Positions 1-7,643 of a stretch of DNA of 64,000 nt are shown here, piece by piece. Position numbers and translations under genes: made by a program. The stretch comes from RGEC01 sp964475595 (GTDB taxonomy: Bacteria > Bacteroidota > Bacteroidia > NS11-12g > UBA955), in NCBI GenBank assembly GCA_964475595.1, contig CAYYXG010000014.1, positions 1 through 64,000 of the forward strand. The letters run 5' to 3'. The notes beneath the pieces are model-generated. The model searched no databases. It saw only the letters and a list, made by a program, of their open reading frames with translations, and had not been told where the DNA came from. Position 1 is the first letter of the stretch. Every line of letters starts with the position of its first letter.

Positions 1-82
1 TGCCAATCAAATCATCGGGCACCCTGCGTTTGAGGGCGGCTTCCAGGGCAATGCGCAAATCGAGGTTGGGGGTGGTGGGCAT
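1..82 (-). CDS. 5' end of an unidentified gene (partial)
   Basis: A reading frame begins with ATG at 82-80 on the minus strand and runs open off the left edge, giving 27 residues (begins MPTTPNLDLRIALEAALK). The peptide is too short to assign. It is reported because the frame has ordinary, GC-balanced codons and a purine-poor but open leader. The next gene on the same strand ends about 100 bases upstream, so it may be the last member of the same transcript or an independent gene. Confidence 0.4.
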   Translation of the reverse strand, partial: MPTTPNLDLRIALEAALKRRVPDDLIG

Positions 83-185
83 AAAAAAAGGGGAGTAGAA
101 TAAAGACAAATAACTCCAATGTGACTGAATAAAAACTAATTTATTTGGTTTTTATTTACTAAAACAATAATTCAATTATTAATAA

Positions 186-860
186 CTAATCATTCGCCGC
201 GTAAGACATGTGGCCACTGCTCAAATCCAATACAACCTTAAAGCGGCTAAAGAAATCATAACCCAGAATTCCGGTCACCCCCGCATATTTCAATGTATTA
301 GCCAGCATACTAGGTAAATTACCATAGTTAGCAGGAAACACATGGCCTTCAAAAACAGTATTTATGGTATAACGCGGTGTTGAAAATGGACCAATGCCGG
401 GGTAAAAATCTTGTTCCATGCCACAACTTTCAAAATCACCTGTGTATTCATTTAAAAGATAAGATAGCCGTGCACCTGTATCTAAGAAGACTCGGTGCCT
501 TTGACCATTTATCTCAATCTCAATAACAGGAATCCCCATTATGGAGCTTATATCTTTTCCTTTAAAGGAGCCAACAACTCCTACCGTGTAACCAAATTGC
601 TTTTCCTTATAATTAAAATATACTTTAGAAAGACTTAAAATGTTTGTCCCAAGCAATGTGGTCACCTGAGTGCCGAGCATTTCAGATAAACCGGCCACTG
701 TTAGACCCATATAGTTGGTCTCACAGTCAAACGTTCCGTGTCTAAAATGGAGCTGCCGCTCTTTATGTATTGTAACAGGAGAACCTGTATCGATTAAAAT
801 AATATTTTCACCATCCCTAATTATGGGATGTCCTTCAAAAATTTCCAATTCGTACATCAT
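186..860 (-). CDS. Single-chain two-lobed retropepsin-like aspartic protease
   Basis: A 224-residue protein with two aspartic-protease signatures, IDTGSP (Asp24) and LDTGA (Asp127). Each is followed about 45-70 residues later by the hydrophobic-hydrophobic-Gly element typical of retropepsins (LLGTNIL and ILGYDFF). Retropepsins normally work as homodimers with one Asp per subunit, so two lobes in one chain imply a covalent, pepsin-like active site of minimal size. No signal peptide or membrane segment is visible, so it is probably cytoplasmic. Its ATG overlaps the stop of the upstream methyltransferase in an ATGA arrangement, which suggests translational coupling. Substrate unknown; family assignment is by motif only. 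Confidence 0.7.
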   Translation of the reverse strand: MMYELEIFEGHPIIRDGENIILIDTGSPVTIHKERQLHFRHGTFDCETNYMGLTVAGLSEMLGTQVTTLLGTNILSLSKVYFNYKEKQFGYTVGVVGSFKGKDISSIMGIPVIEIEINGQRHRVFLDTGARLSYLLNEYTGDFESCGMEQDFYPGIGPFSTPRYTINTVFEGHVFPANYGNLPSMLANTLKYAGVTGILGYDFFSRFKVVLDLSSGHMSYAAND

Positions 861-1573
861 ATCTTTTTATACATTTTATAGTTTGAACCTGTTCCTGAAA
901 ACTGGTAAAAATGAATTCCTGTATCTACCAATCCCGCCTCAGTCAGCATATTATCAATTAAATCCTGACGCCAATAGCGAATTTCAAAAGTATCTTCATA
1001 TTCGAAAGGCATTCCTTTGTATTCACCACTACAAACCTCAAAATAATTATAAATATCAGTGGAACCGGAAGGAGTTATATTAATTTGGCGTCGCAAAACA
1101 GAATTGTTAAAATAAGAGTTATTAAAAAGAATTACACCGGGTAAATCAAATAAAAAATGCCCGCCGGAAATTATATGCTTTGAGATATTATTAATAGCTT
1201 TCCTCATTTCCTTTTCTGTGGTTATGTAACTCAGTACGGTAAATATCGCAATAGCCATCTCAGCCTCACCTCCTTTATAATCCAAAATAGAGCAATGATG
1301 AACGTTAAGAGGCAGATTTAAGTCGTCTGACTTATCAGTAAGCTCTTTGCACATGCCGGCGCTGATTTCTACAGCATCTACCTCATATCCACTCTGAGCA
1401 AGTGGAATTGAAAGACGCCCTGTGCCGGCACCGAAATCTATTATGCTGCCTTTATTGGGCTCCGATTTTATTAGCCTCAACATTTCTTCTGTGAGTTGCC
1501 TGTAGTAATTACCAAAACACTGCTCGTATACAAATTCATATACATTGGCCCAGCTGTCGTGTGGATGTGGCAT
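857..1573 (-). CDS. Class I SAM-dependent methyltransferase
   Basis: About 238 residues. The motif IIDFGAGTGRLSIPL is the SAM-binding glycine loop (motif I), followed by an acidic residue ending beta-2 (VDAVEIS) and a motif-IV-like strand (MAIAIFTVLSYI). No substrate-specific domain can be seen; small-molecule and protein methylation are both possible. A longer frame starts with GTG at 1579, but ATG at 1573 is the likelier start. The stop codon overlaps the start of the retropepsin-like protease (ATGA), so the two are co-translated and may act on the same target. Confidence 0.75.
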   Translation of the reverse strand: MPHPHDSWANVYEFVYEQCFGNYYRQLTEEMLRLIKSEPNKGSIIDFGAGTGRLSIPLAQSGYEVDAVEISAGMCKELTDKSDDLNLPLNVHHCSILDYKGGEAEMAIAIFTVLSYITTEKEMRKAINNISKHIISGGHFLFDLPGVILFNNSYFNNSVLRRQINITPSGSTDIYNYFEVCSGEYKGMPFEYEDTFEIRYWRQDLIDNMLTEAGLVDTGIHFYQFSGTGSNYKMYKKI

Positions 1574-1676
1574 ATTCACAAATATAACTTTTTGGAATTC
1601 AAAAATTGTTAAAAATTTATTTGACCCTAAAAACCTGTCAACGTTGACGAAATGATGTCTTTTTATGTAATGGTAC

Positions 1677-1684
1677 TAGTTTTG
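1677..1684 (+). promoter_or_regulatory. Possible -7 element (TAnnTTTG type)
   Basis: TAGTTTTG lies 20 bases before the M28 peptidase start and fits the Bacteroidota -7 consensus TAnnTTTG. No convincing TTTG is seen at -33, so this is weak. Confidence 0.3.
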
Positions 1685-1704
1685 CAAGTACAACATTCCT
1701 TTTT

Positions 1705-2580
1705 ATGAATACTTTTATGAAAGCAACACAACAAAACCTTTACAACCACGTCCAGTTTCTTACCGAGCTCCGTCCTTACCGTAACTACCGAAACCTGCAA
1801 AGTTTGCAGCGGGTGCGCGATTACATCATCCGCGAATTTCAGTCTTATGGCCTGCCAACCGAAGAGCAAACCTGGGTAGCCCGAGGCAATGAGTACGCCA
1901 ACGTAATTGGCGTGTACAATGCCCACAAAAGCCGCCGCCTGATTGTAGGCGCCCACTACGATGTGTGTGGCGACCAACCGGGGGCCGATGACAACGCCAG
2001 CGCCGTAGCCGGACTGCTGGAAACCGCCCGGATGGTGGCTGCCACCCAACCTGACCTGGACTACCGCATTGATTTTGTTGCCTACAGCCTCGAGGAACCG
2101 CCCTTTTACGGCACCAAAGACATGGGAAGCTATGTGCACGCCAAATCCCTGCACGATAAAAAAGCGGATGTCATTGGGCTGATCAATTACGAAATGATTG
2201 GCTACTTTTCCGACGAGCCGCACTCACAGCCCTATCCCAGCCCGGCCCTGGCCAAAATGTACCCGCACACAGCCAATTTTATTGTGGTGGTGGGCATTGA
2301 GCGGTTCAAGGAGTTTAACAACAAGGTACACGCGCTGATGGCGAAGGATTCCGGCATTGATGTGCAAATTATCAACTTCCCGCAGGCCAACGACCTGGCG
2401 GCCATGTCTGACCAGCGCAACTACTGGCCCTTCGGCTACCCCGCATTGATGATTAACGACACATCCTTCCTGCGCAACCCCAACTACCACGAAACTTCCG
2501 ACACCATAGACTCCCTCGATTTTCCCAAAATGACCGAGGTGGTGAGCAGCACGTTTAAGGCGGTGTGTGGGATGGGGTGA
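1705..2580 (+). CDS. M28-family zinc aminopeptidase
   Basis: A 291-residue cocatalytic-zinc exopeptidase. Metal-site motifs are visible in order: AHYDVCGDQPGADDN (His and bridging Asp), the LEEPPF Glu pair (general base and zinc ligand), and a C-terminal NPNYHETSDT with the last His ligand. There is no signal peptide, so it is probably cytoplasmic, unlike most secreted bacterial M28 enzymes. ATG at 1705 is preferred; an in-frame ATG lies at 1717. The last 412 bases before the stop recur at 3980-4391, beyond an inserted segment (see the repeat and pseudogene entries). This copy is the intact one. Confidence 0.85.
   Translation: MNTFMKATQQNLYNHVQFLTELRPYRNYRNLQSLQRVRDYIIREFQSYGLPTEEQTWVARGNEYANVIGVYNAHKSRRLIVGAHYDVCGDQPGADDNASAVAGLLETARMVAATQPDLDYRIDFVAYSLEEPPFYGTKDMGSYVHAKSLHDKKADVIGLINYEMIGYFSDEPHSQPYPSPALAKMYPHTANFIVVVGIERFKEFNNKVHALMAKDSGIDVQIINFPQANDLAAMSDQRNYWPFGYPALMINDTSFLRNPNYHETSDTIDSLDFPKMTEVVSSTFKAVCGMG
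2164..2575 (+). repeat. Direct repeat, left copy (3' part of the M28 gene)
   Basis: 412 bases matching 3980-4391 in the same orientation with about 23 mismatches counted by eye (about 94% identity) and no gaps. Most differences fall at third codon positions, so the two copies look like alleles that diverged under selection, not a fresh duplicate plus a freely decaying one. Confidence 0.85.
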
Positions 2581-2850
2581 GATAATCAAACGTCCTATCA
2601 AAAAGGACAATTAAACTAATTTTTCAAAAATCCTAAATTTAAAATGTCTATGGTAAATACTCTGATTTTCCACCTATAAATTTAATATCAATCTATTTAT
2701 TGTAAAAATATAATATTATATTTGGAGATACAAATAAAGTGAAATAATATTGTGATAGTTAAAATATGAATTGCACAAATACTCAGAAAAAGAAAGGCAG
2801 TTGTGCAACTTATTGCACATAAATCAAAGTATAATTTAAAGAACAAGCAC

Positions 2851-3270
2851 ATGAATAATAATTTCGAAAATCTAATCAATGAAAAAACGGATGACCAGTT
2901 AAGTGAAATTTATTTGAATGCAAATGATTATCAACCAGATTTTATTGAATCAGTTGAAGAAGAACTAGTAAAAAGAAAAATTCCATTAGAATCCTTAACC
3001 TATATTAGGACGAAAAAAGAAGAAATTACTGATGAAAGAATGGCAATTGGTAATCAAGGGAACCAATTCGTGATTATTTTTTCATTTGTTGCTTCCTTTT
3101 TCGGTGGTCTTTGGGGAATATTGGCTGGCTATCACTATGCATATTCTAAACACAAAAACGTAAAGGGTACAGAGTTTTTTTATTACAATGAATCTACAAG
3201 AAAATATGGCCGATGGATGCTTGCTGTAGGATGTTTTGCATTATGCCTAACACTACTTTCTAAAATATGA
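2851..3270 (+). CDS. Small two-helix membrane protein, unknown function
   Basis: About 139 residues from ATG at 2851; the frame is open to 2803, but the upstream 16 codons look like leader. The N-terminal half is acidic and soluble (short helices around EEELVKRKIPLESL). Two hydrophobic stretches follow, VIIFSFVASFFGGLWGILAG and, near the end, WMLAVGCFALCLTLL, joined by a basic loop. I do not recognise the family. It lies in the 1.4 kb insert upstream of the DUF1810 gene on the same strand and is AT-rich compared with the M28 gene. Confidence 0.55.
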   Translation: MNNNFENLINEKTDDQLSEIYLNANDYQPDFIESVEEELVKRKIPLESLTYIRTKKEEITDERMAIGNQGNQFVIIFSFVASFFGGLWGILAGYHYAYSKHKNVKGTEFFYYNESTRKYGRWMLAVGCFALCLTLLSKI

Positions 3271-3395
3271 TGACATTTGCAGAAACAGTATTGACGGTTA
3301 CCATCCAAAAACGGCAATTCAGGCAGTTAAGTATAACGTTTATTTGCAACTATGATGGAACCTAATACACTAAAAATTAAAACAGCTTATTAAAA

Positions 3396-3827
3396 ATGAT
3401 AACAGATAACCATAATCTGAATAGATTTCTTGATGCTCAAGCTACAGAATATGAAATTGCATTAAGCGAAATTAAAACCGGAAGAAAACAAAGCCATTGG
3501 ATGTGGTATATATTTCCACAATTCAGAGGTTTGGGATTGAGCCCCACATCAATTTATTATTCAATTAAAGACATTGATGAAGCTAAGAATTATTTAAACC
3601 ATCCAATTCTTGGTCATAGACTAAAAGAGATAACAAAAGAACTTTTATATCTCAATGAGAATGATGTGAATAAGATATTTGGAAGTCCTGATGACCTAAA
3701 ATTAAAATCAAGCATGACTTTATTTGCCGCGATCGATACTTCCGAAGTTAAATTATTCAATAAAATATTACATAAATATTTTAATGGCCTAACATGTAAT
3801 ACTACTTCAAATCTCATAAAAGAGTAA
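3396..3827 (+). CDS. DUF1810 family protein
   Basis: A 143-residue protein with the DUF1810 hallmarks: NRFLDAQ near the start, then GRKQSHWMWYIFPQFRGLG, a SIYYSI segment, and the HPILGHRL motif. This matches the usual length of about 140 residues for the family. The function is not established; members are small cytoplasmic helical proteins. It shares the insert and strand with the small membrane protein 125 bases upstream. AT-rich codons and insert context suggest acquisition by transfer. Confidence 0.8.
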   Translation: MITDNHNLNRFLDAQATEYEIALSEIKTGRKQSHWMWYIFPQFRGLGLSPTSIYYSIKDIDEAKNYLNHPILGHRLKEITKELLYLNENDVNKIFGSPDDLKLKSSMTLFAAIDTSEVKLFNKILHKYFNGLTCNTTSNLIKE

Positions 3828-3979
3828 ACATGTCTTACGCTGGAACTCTTTGTTGTGGTCTTATTTTCAAGATTCAATAACTAAAATATAAAATAGCGAT
3901 ACTTCTTAACAACTGATATTGGAGACCATAAAGAAGTAACGAGTCCTTCATTTTTCAGAAAAATCTATGAAACATTTTC

Positions 3980-4396
3980 GCGGATGTCATAGGCCTGATC
4001 AATTAAGAAATGATTGGCTACTTCTCTGACGAGCCGCACTCTCAGCCCTATCCCAGCCCTGCCCTGGTCAAAATGTACCCGCACATAGCCAATTTTATTG
4101 TGGTGGTGGGCATTGAGCGCTTCAAGGAGTTTAACAACAAGGTGCACGCGCTGATGGCGAAGGACTCAGGCATTGATGTGCAAATCATCAACTTCCCGCA
4201 GGCCAACGACCTGGCGGCGATGTCTGACCAGCGCAACTACTGGCCCTTTGGCTACCCAGCATTGATGATCAACGACACGTCCTTCCTGCGCAACCCCAAC
4301 TACCACGAAACCTCCGAAACCATAGACTCCCTCGATTTCCCCAAAATGACCGAGGTGGTGAGCAGCACGTTTAAAGCGGTGTGTGGGATGGACTAG
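3980..4396 (+). pseudogene. Truncated M28 peptidase fragment (right copy of the repeat)
   Basis: Bases 3980-4391 repeat the C-terminal coding region of the intact M28 gene. The fragment lacks the N-terminal half and therefore the His/Asp/Glu metal ligands. It carries a TAC-to-TAA nonsense change just before the codons for EMIGY, after which an ATG-initiated frame of 128 residues remains open to TAG at 4396. The downstream sequence differs from that after the intact copy, so the right copy probably keeps the original 3' flank. Non-functional as an enzyme. Confidence 0.8.
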
Positions 4397-4653
4397 TGCT
4401 TATGGTACAAAGAATCGCAGTAACTACCAATAAAGTTCCCGCGAACCCTACGATTAGGTGTTTTTCCCAAAACCGGGCGGCGTTTTGGGTGTTTTAGGGA
4501 TGGGACGGGGTTGCAGAGGCATAGCTCTTTCATGATACGGGGTATTGAAGAATCTGTGATGATGTACTGATGGGTTTGACTATAAAGATTTTGGGATAAG
4601 CAAGTATACAATCCAAACAATGTCAGTAATTTATATTTATATAATTTCATCAT
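4393..4653 (-). CDS. Doubtful short ORF with a signal-peptide-like start
   Basis: 86 residues. The first 25 read like a Bacteroidota export signal (KLLTLFGLYTCLSQNLYSQ), but the rest is Arg/Pro/Lys-rich and of low complexity without family resemblance. The stop abuts the M28 fragment, so this may be the truncated 5' end of a secreted-protein gene cut by the rearrangement. Bases 4654-4841 hold nothing that I can support. Confidence 0.25.
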   Translation of the reverse strand: MMKLYKYKLLTLFGLYTCLSQNLYSQTHQYIITDSSIPRIMKELCLCNPVPSLKHPKRRPVLGKTPNRRVRGNFIGSYCDSLYHKH

Positions 4654-4841
4654 ATTACAAATATTATCTTTTATTTCTCTCGCAACCCCATGGCCGGCAT
4701 AAAGTTATTAACAAATTTATATCAATTACATTCACCTGGAAATTTCTTTTATTGGAAGATAACTTTCAGGCATAATGCTATTAAGGAACACTTTATCAGT
4801 GCAAATATTTCATTTCTCAAATCTGAGAGTTTCAGTGATTT

Positions 4842-5750
4842 TTATTCTTCCAGCTTCTTCAAAAGATCCGCAATTTCTGCATCCGGATTTTCCATTTTTC
4901 TGGTCATGAGTTCATTATAAATACCATGCAGGAATTTAAATTCAAACAAAGTAATAATGTACTCATGATTAAAAAATTCTGCTGAGAACGCTTTAATTGT
5001 TTTCTTCTTATCTTCCTGAAAATTTCTAGAAAAACCCGCTGTATCTACAAGATCATTTGCCTTGATACGCTTTAAGAAATTTACGGTGATCTCTTTGTAG
5101 ATGGTATAAAGATCAAGAGATTCGGTAAGTGAAGTAATATTGGCAGAACCTTCTTTTCCTGATAAATTCTTTAGTCGTTCTTTTGCCTGTTGGATATCCA
5201 AAGTTGTTAATTTACCAAGAAGACTGTTTTTAATATTGAAATACTCAATTGCACTTTTTAACTTTGAACTAAATTCATTGTTACCGGCAAAAAATACTAA
5301 ATCTCTTTCCAAAATATCCTTATTGGTTTTGTTTATGATTTCATCCAAAGAGCAGTTGTAATAAACAGACAGTTTATTAATGGTGCTGATTTCTCCCTTC
5401 TGAAATGCCAGTTCTTCAGCTTTCTTCTGATTGCCAATCTGAGATAAGGAGTCTCCTTTTATTTTAATAGATAAATCGATAATTTTTTTTTGTAATTCGG
5501 CATTTTTATCCTGAAGTGTGCGGTTTTCTGACTGTCTTTTTGCGATTTCATTGTTGAGTGAATCCAGTGTTTCTTTCATCAAAAAACCCTTTTCTTTCTC
5601 AAAGATATTTTCAACGGCTTTGGTAATCTCCGCATTTAACTTATCTCTTTCTGCTATTTTCTGTTTAACAGAATTGATGTCAGATTTTTTTTGAGCGACT
5701 GACATAAAAGGTACTCCAAAAAATAAAAGTATGGATATATTTTTTTTCAT
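4842..5750 (-). CDS. Secreted coiled-coil protein, last gene of the nine-gene operon
   Basis: 302 residues: a signal peptide (ISILLFFGVPFMSVAQ), then long Lys/Glu/Asn-rich helices with heptad character up to about residue 115 (KRQSENRTLQDKNAELQKK), then a mixed helical C-terminal part ending LADLLKKLEE-like. The cleavage site after ...SVAQ suggests a periplasmic, or less likely outer-membrane-associated, soluble product. It starts four bases after the stop of the anchored paralogue upstream. No catalytic motif is seen; a structural or tether role in the operon's assembly is inference. Family not recognised. Confidence 0.75.
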   Translation of the reverse strand: MKKNISILLFFGVPFMSVAQKKSDINSVKQKIAERDKLNAEITKAVENIFEKEKGFLMKETLDSLNNEIAKRQSENRTLQDKNAELQKKIIDLSIKIKGDSLSQIGNQKKAEELAFQKGEISTINKLSVYYNCSLDEIINKTNKDILERDLVFFAGNNEFSSKLKSAIEYFNIKNSLLGKLTTLDIQQAKERLKNLSGKEGSANITSLTESLDLYTIYKEITVNFLKRIKANDLVDTAGFSRNFQEDKKKTIKAFSAEFFNHEYIITLFEFKFLHGIYNELMTRKMENPDAEIADLLKKLEE

Positions 5751-5754
5751 GATT

Positions 5755-6687
5755 TTAATTACAACCTGGATCTTTATATGGGTTATTGAATGGATATATA
5801 TTATCTAAATATTCACTGAGAGCTGCTTTTGTGTCATCAAAGCAATTATCATCAATTCCATAAATGTTAGACAAACTATTCAATTGGCTTTTTACTGCCG
5901 GCAGATGCTTTAAGGAGAATTCATTTTTATAAGATGTCGAATGCTCCATTTTGGACAATTGGCTTATTTTAACAATGAAATAATTTACTACTTTTTTAAA
6001 CAATACTGTAGATATATTTTCAAGTTCTTTTCTAATTTGAGGGCAATTAACCGGGAAAGTCAAATCTGACAAGTATGATCTTTGTGGTATCATTAATTCG
6101 CTTTCTAATTTAGTTTGTGGAAGTATATCATTTATAGCAGGTTTTGAATTACCTTTATATAGCGTCAATGCATTTGCTTTGGCAATAAATTGTTTAATCT
6201 CGGTATATTTATTAAGCGTGGCTAATATATCTTTCAGTTCATTCTTTTTATCTTCATCATTAAGCGATGAATTGGCTTGTGCATTTCCAACTTCCTTTAT
6301 TAAATTCAACACCAGGCTTTCTTTATCTGTTCCATTGGAGATAACATGTTTCGCAGTTTTGATAAGTTTAGAAACATAAGTCTTATACAACCTGTCTGCC
6401 AGGTTAAGTTTCATTGTCTCATTTAAACTGGGATTATTGGGTGCGAATTCAAGGGCGCTGCCCCGCGTTTCAATATCAAATTTTAAAGCATGATACTGTG
6501 CCTGATAAATTATGGTATCATCTGCCAACGCCTCGAAACTGTCAATTCTGCTTATCATCCATTTCTCCTTATCCTGACCAGTTAGGATTGTCAGTGGGTC
6601 AGGAATTCGGCCTTTCATCCAGAAATAACAAGCAAAACCGATTAGCGAAACAACGGCCAATATGATTATTATTTTGATACTTTTCAT
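5755..6687 (-). CDS. Inner-membrane-anchored periplasmic protein, paralogue 2
   Basis: About 310 residues from ATG at 6687, which gives the same MKS-KIIII anchor as the neighbouring paralogue and a four-base gap to its stop; a longer frame to 6726 would overlap that gene. One N-terminal membrane helix, then an all-helical domain with matching landmarks in both copies: LIKEVGNAQANSSLNDEDKK, QLNSLSNIYGIDDNCFDDTK, and a C-terminal YKDPGCN. Two conserved Cys near the C-terminus could form a disulfide in the periplasm. No known domain recognised. Tandem duplication within the operon suggests hetero-oligomers. Confidence 0.75.
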   Translation of the reverse strand: MKSIKIIIILAVVSLIGFACYFWMKGRIPDPLTILTGQDKEKWMISRIDSFEALADDTIIYQAQYHALKFDIETRGSALEFAPNNPSLNETMKLNLADRLYKTYVSKLIKTAKHVISNGTDKESLVLNLIKEVGNAQANSSLNDEDKKNELKDILATLNKYTEIKQFIAKANALTLYKGNSKPAINDILPQTKLESELMIPQRSYLSDLTFPVNCPQIRKELENISTVLFKKVVNYFIVKISQLSKMEHSTSYKNEFSLKHLPAVKSQLNSLSNIYGIDDNCFDDTKAALSEYLDNIYPFNNPYKDPGCN

Positions 6688-6691
6688 GATT

Positions 6692-7627
6692 TCATATACA
6701 GCCTGGATCTTTATATGGGTCATCAAATGAATATATATTTTCTAAATATTCAATAAGTGATTGTTTTGTGTCATCAAAACAATTATTATCTATCCCATAA
6801 ATGTTAGATAAACTATTCAATTGGCTTTTTACTGCCGGCAGATATTTTAAGGAGAATTCACCCTTATTTAAACCTGGCCATTCCTTTTTGGATAATTGGC
6901 TTATTTTACTTATAAAAAAATTTACAGATTTTTTGAACAATATGACAGATACATTTTCCACTTCTTTTTTAATGTGGGGGCAATTAACAGGGAATGTCAT
7001 ATCTGCCAAATATGATCTTTGAGGTATTATAAAATCATTTTCTAATTCTGTTTGTTGCAGTATATCGTATATACCGGGTTTTGAACCAGCATTACTTAGC
7101 GTCAAGCCATTTGCTTTGGCAATAAAATTTTTAATCTCAGTATATTTATTAAGCTTATCTAATATATCTTTCAGTTCATTCTTTTTATCTTCATCATTAA
7201 GCGATGTATTAGCTTGTGCATTTCCAACTTCCTTGATTAAATTCAAAATAAGGCCTTCCTTATCTGACCCATTGGAGATAACAAGGTTCGCAGTTTTGAT
7301 AAGTGAAGAAATATATGTCTTATATAACATATCCAACAAATCATTTTTTTGTGTTTCATTTAAATCAGAATCATCGGGCGCGAATTCAAGGGCGCTTCCA
7401 CGGCTTTCAATTTCAAATTTTAGGGCATCGTAATGTGACTGGTAAATTGCAGTATCTGCCAATGCATCGAAAGAGTCGATTCTGCTTTTCATCCAATTAT
7501 ACTTGTCTGATGGAGGATTTATTACCGTTTCACCACCATCTTTACCATCGTCTTTCATCCAATGGTAACACATAAAACCAATTAACAGTAAAACTACAAA
7601 TACGATAATTATTTTTAAACTTTTCAT
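6692..7627 (-). CDS. Inner-membrane-anchored periplasmic protein, paralogue 1
   Basis: 311 residues with an uncleaved N-terminal anchor (LKIIIVFVVLLLIGFMCYHW) and a helical domain presumably outside the cytoplasm. By eye it is clearly related along its whole length to the next gene, with the strongest blocks LNDEDKKNELKDIL, PQRSYLADMTFPVNCP and YKDPGC. It starts 16 bases after the stop of the GAP1-N-like membrane protein. No enzyme motif seen. Confidence 0.75.
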   Translation of the reverse strand: MKSLKIIIVFVVLLLIGFMCYHWMKDDGKDGGETVINPPSDKYNWMKSRIDSFDALADTAIYQSHYDALKFEIESRGSALEFAPDDSDLNETQKNDLLDMLYKTYISSLIKTANLVISNGSDKEGLILNLIKEVGNAQANTSLNDEDKKNELKDILDKLNKYTEIKNFIAKANGLTLSNAGSKPGIYDILQQTELENDFIIPQRSYLADMTFPVNCPHIKKEVENVSVILFKKSVNFFISKISQLSKKEWPGLNKGEFSLKYLPAVKSQLNSLSNIYGIDNNCFDDTKQSLIEYLENIYSFDDPYKDPGCI

Positions 7628-7643
7628 ATTTTTAAATGTTAAA

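Larger units (their letters stand above)
2576..3979. mobile_element. 1.4 kb insert bounded by a 412-bp target duplication
   Basis: This AT-rich segment separates the two copies of the M28 3' region and carries two plus-strand genes, a small membrane protein and a DUF1810 protein. No transposase, integrase or terminal inverted repeats are visible. The layout (intact gene, insert, partial direct copy) matches insertions with long target duplication as described for restriction-modification genes in bacteria. The 275 bases from 2576 to 2850 hold no gene that I can support. Confidence 0.5.

Noticed and set aside
715..1083. 122-residue plus-strand ORF
   Set aside because: Antisense to two genes with clear motifs; composition not protein-like.
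1663..2610. Minus-strand ORFs opposite the M28 peptidase
   Set aside because: Shadow frames; the same shadows recur opposite the duplicate fragment, which explains their similarity.
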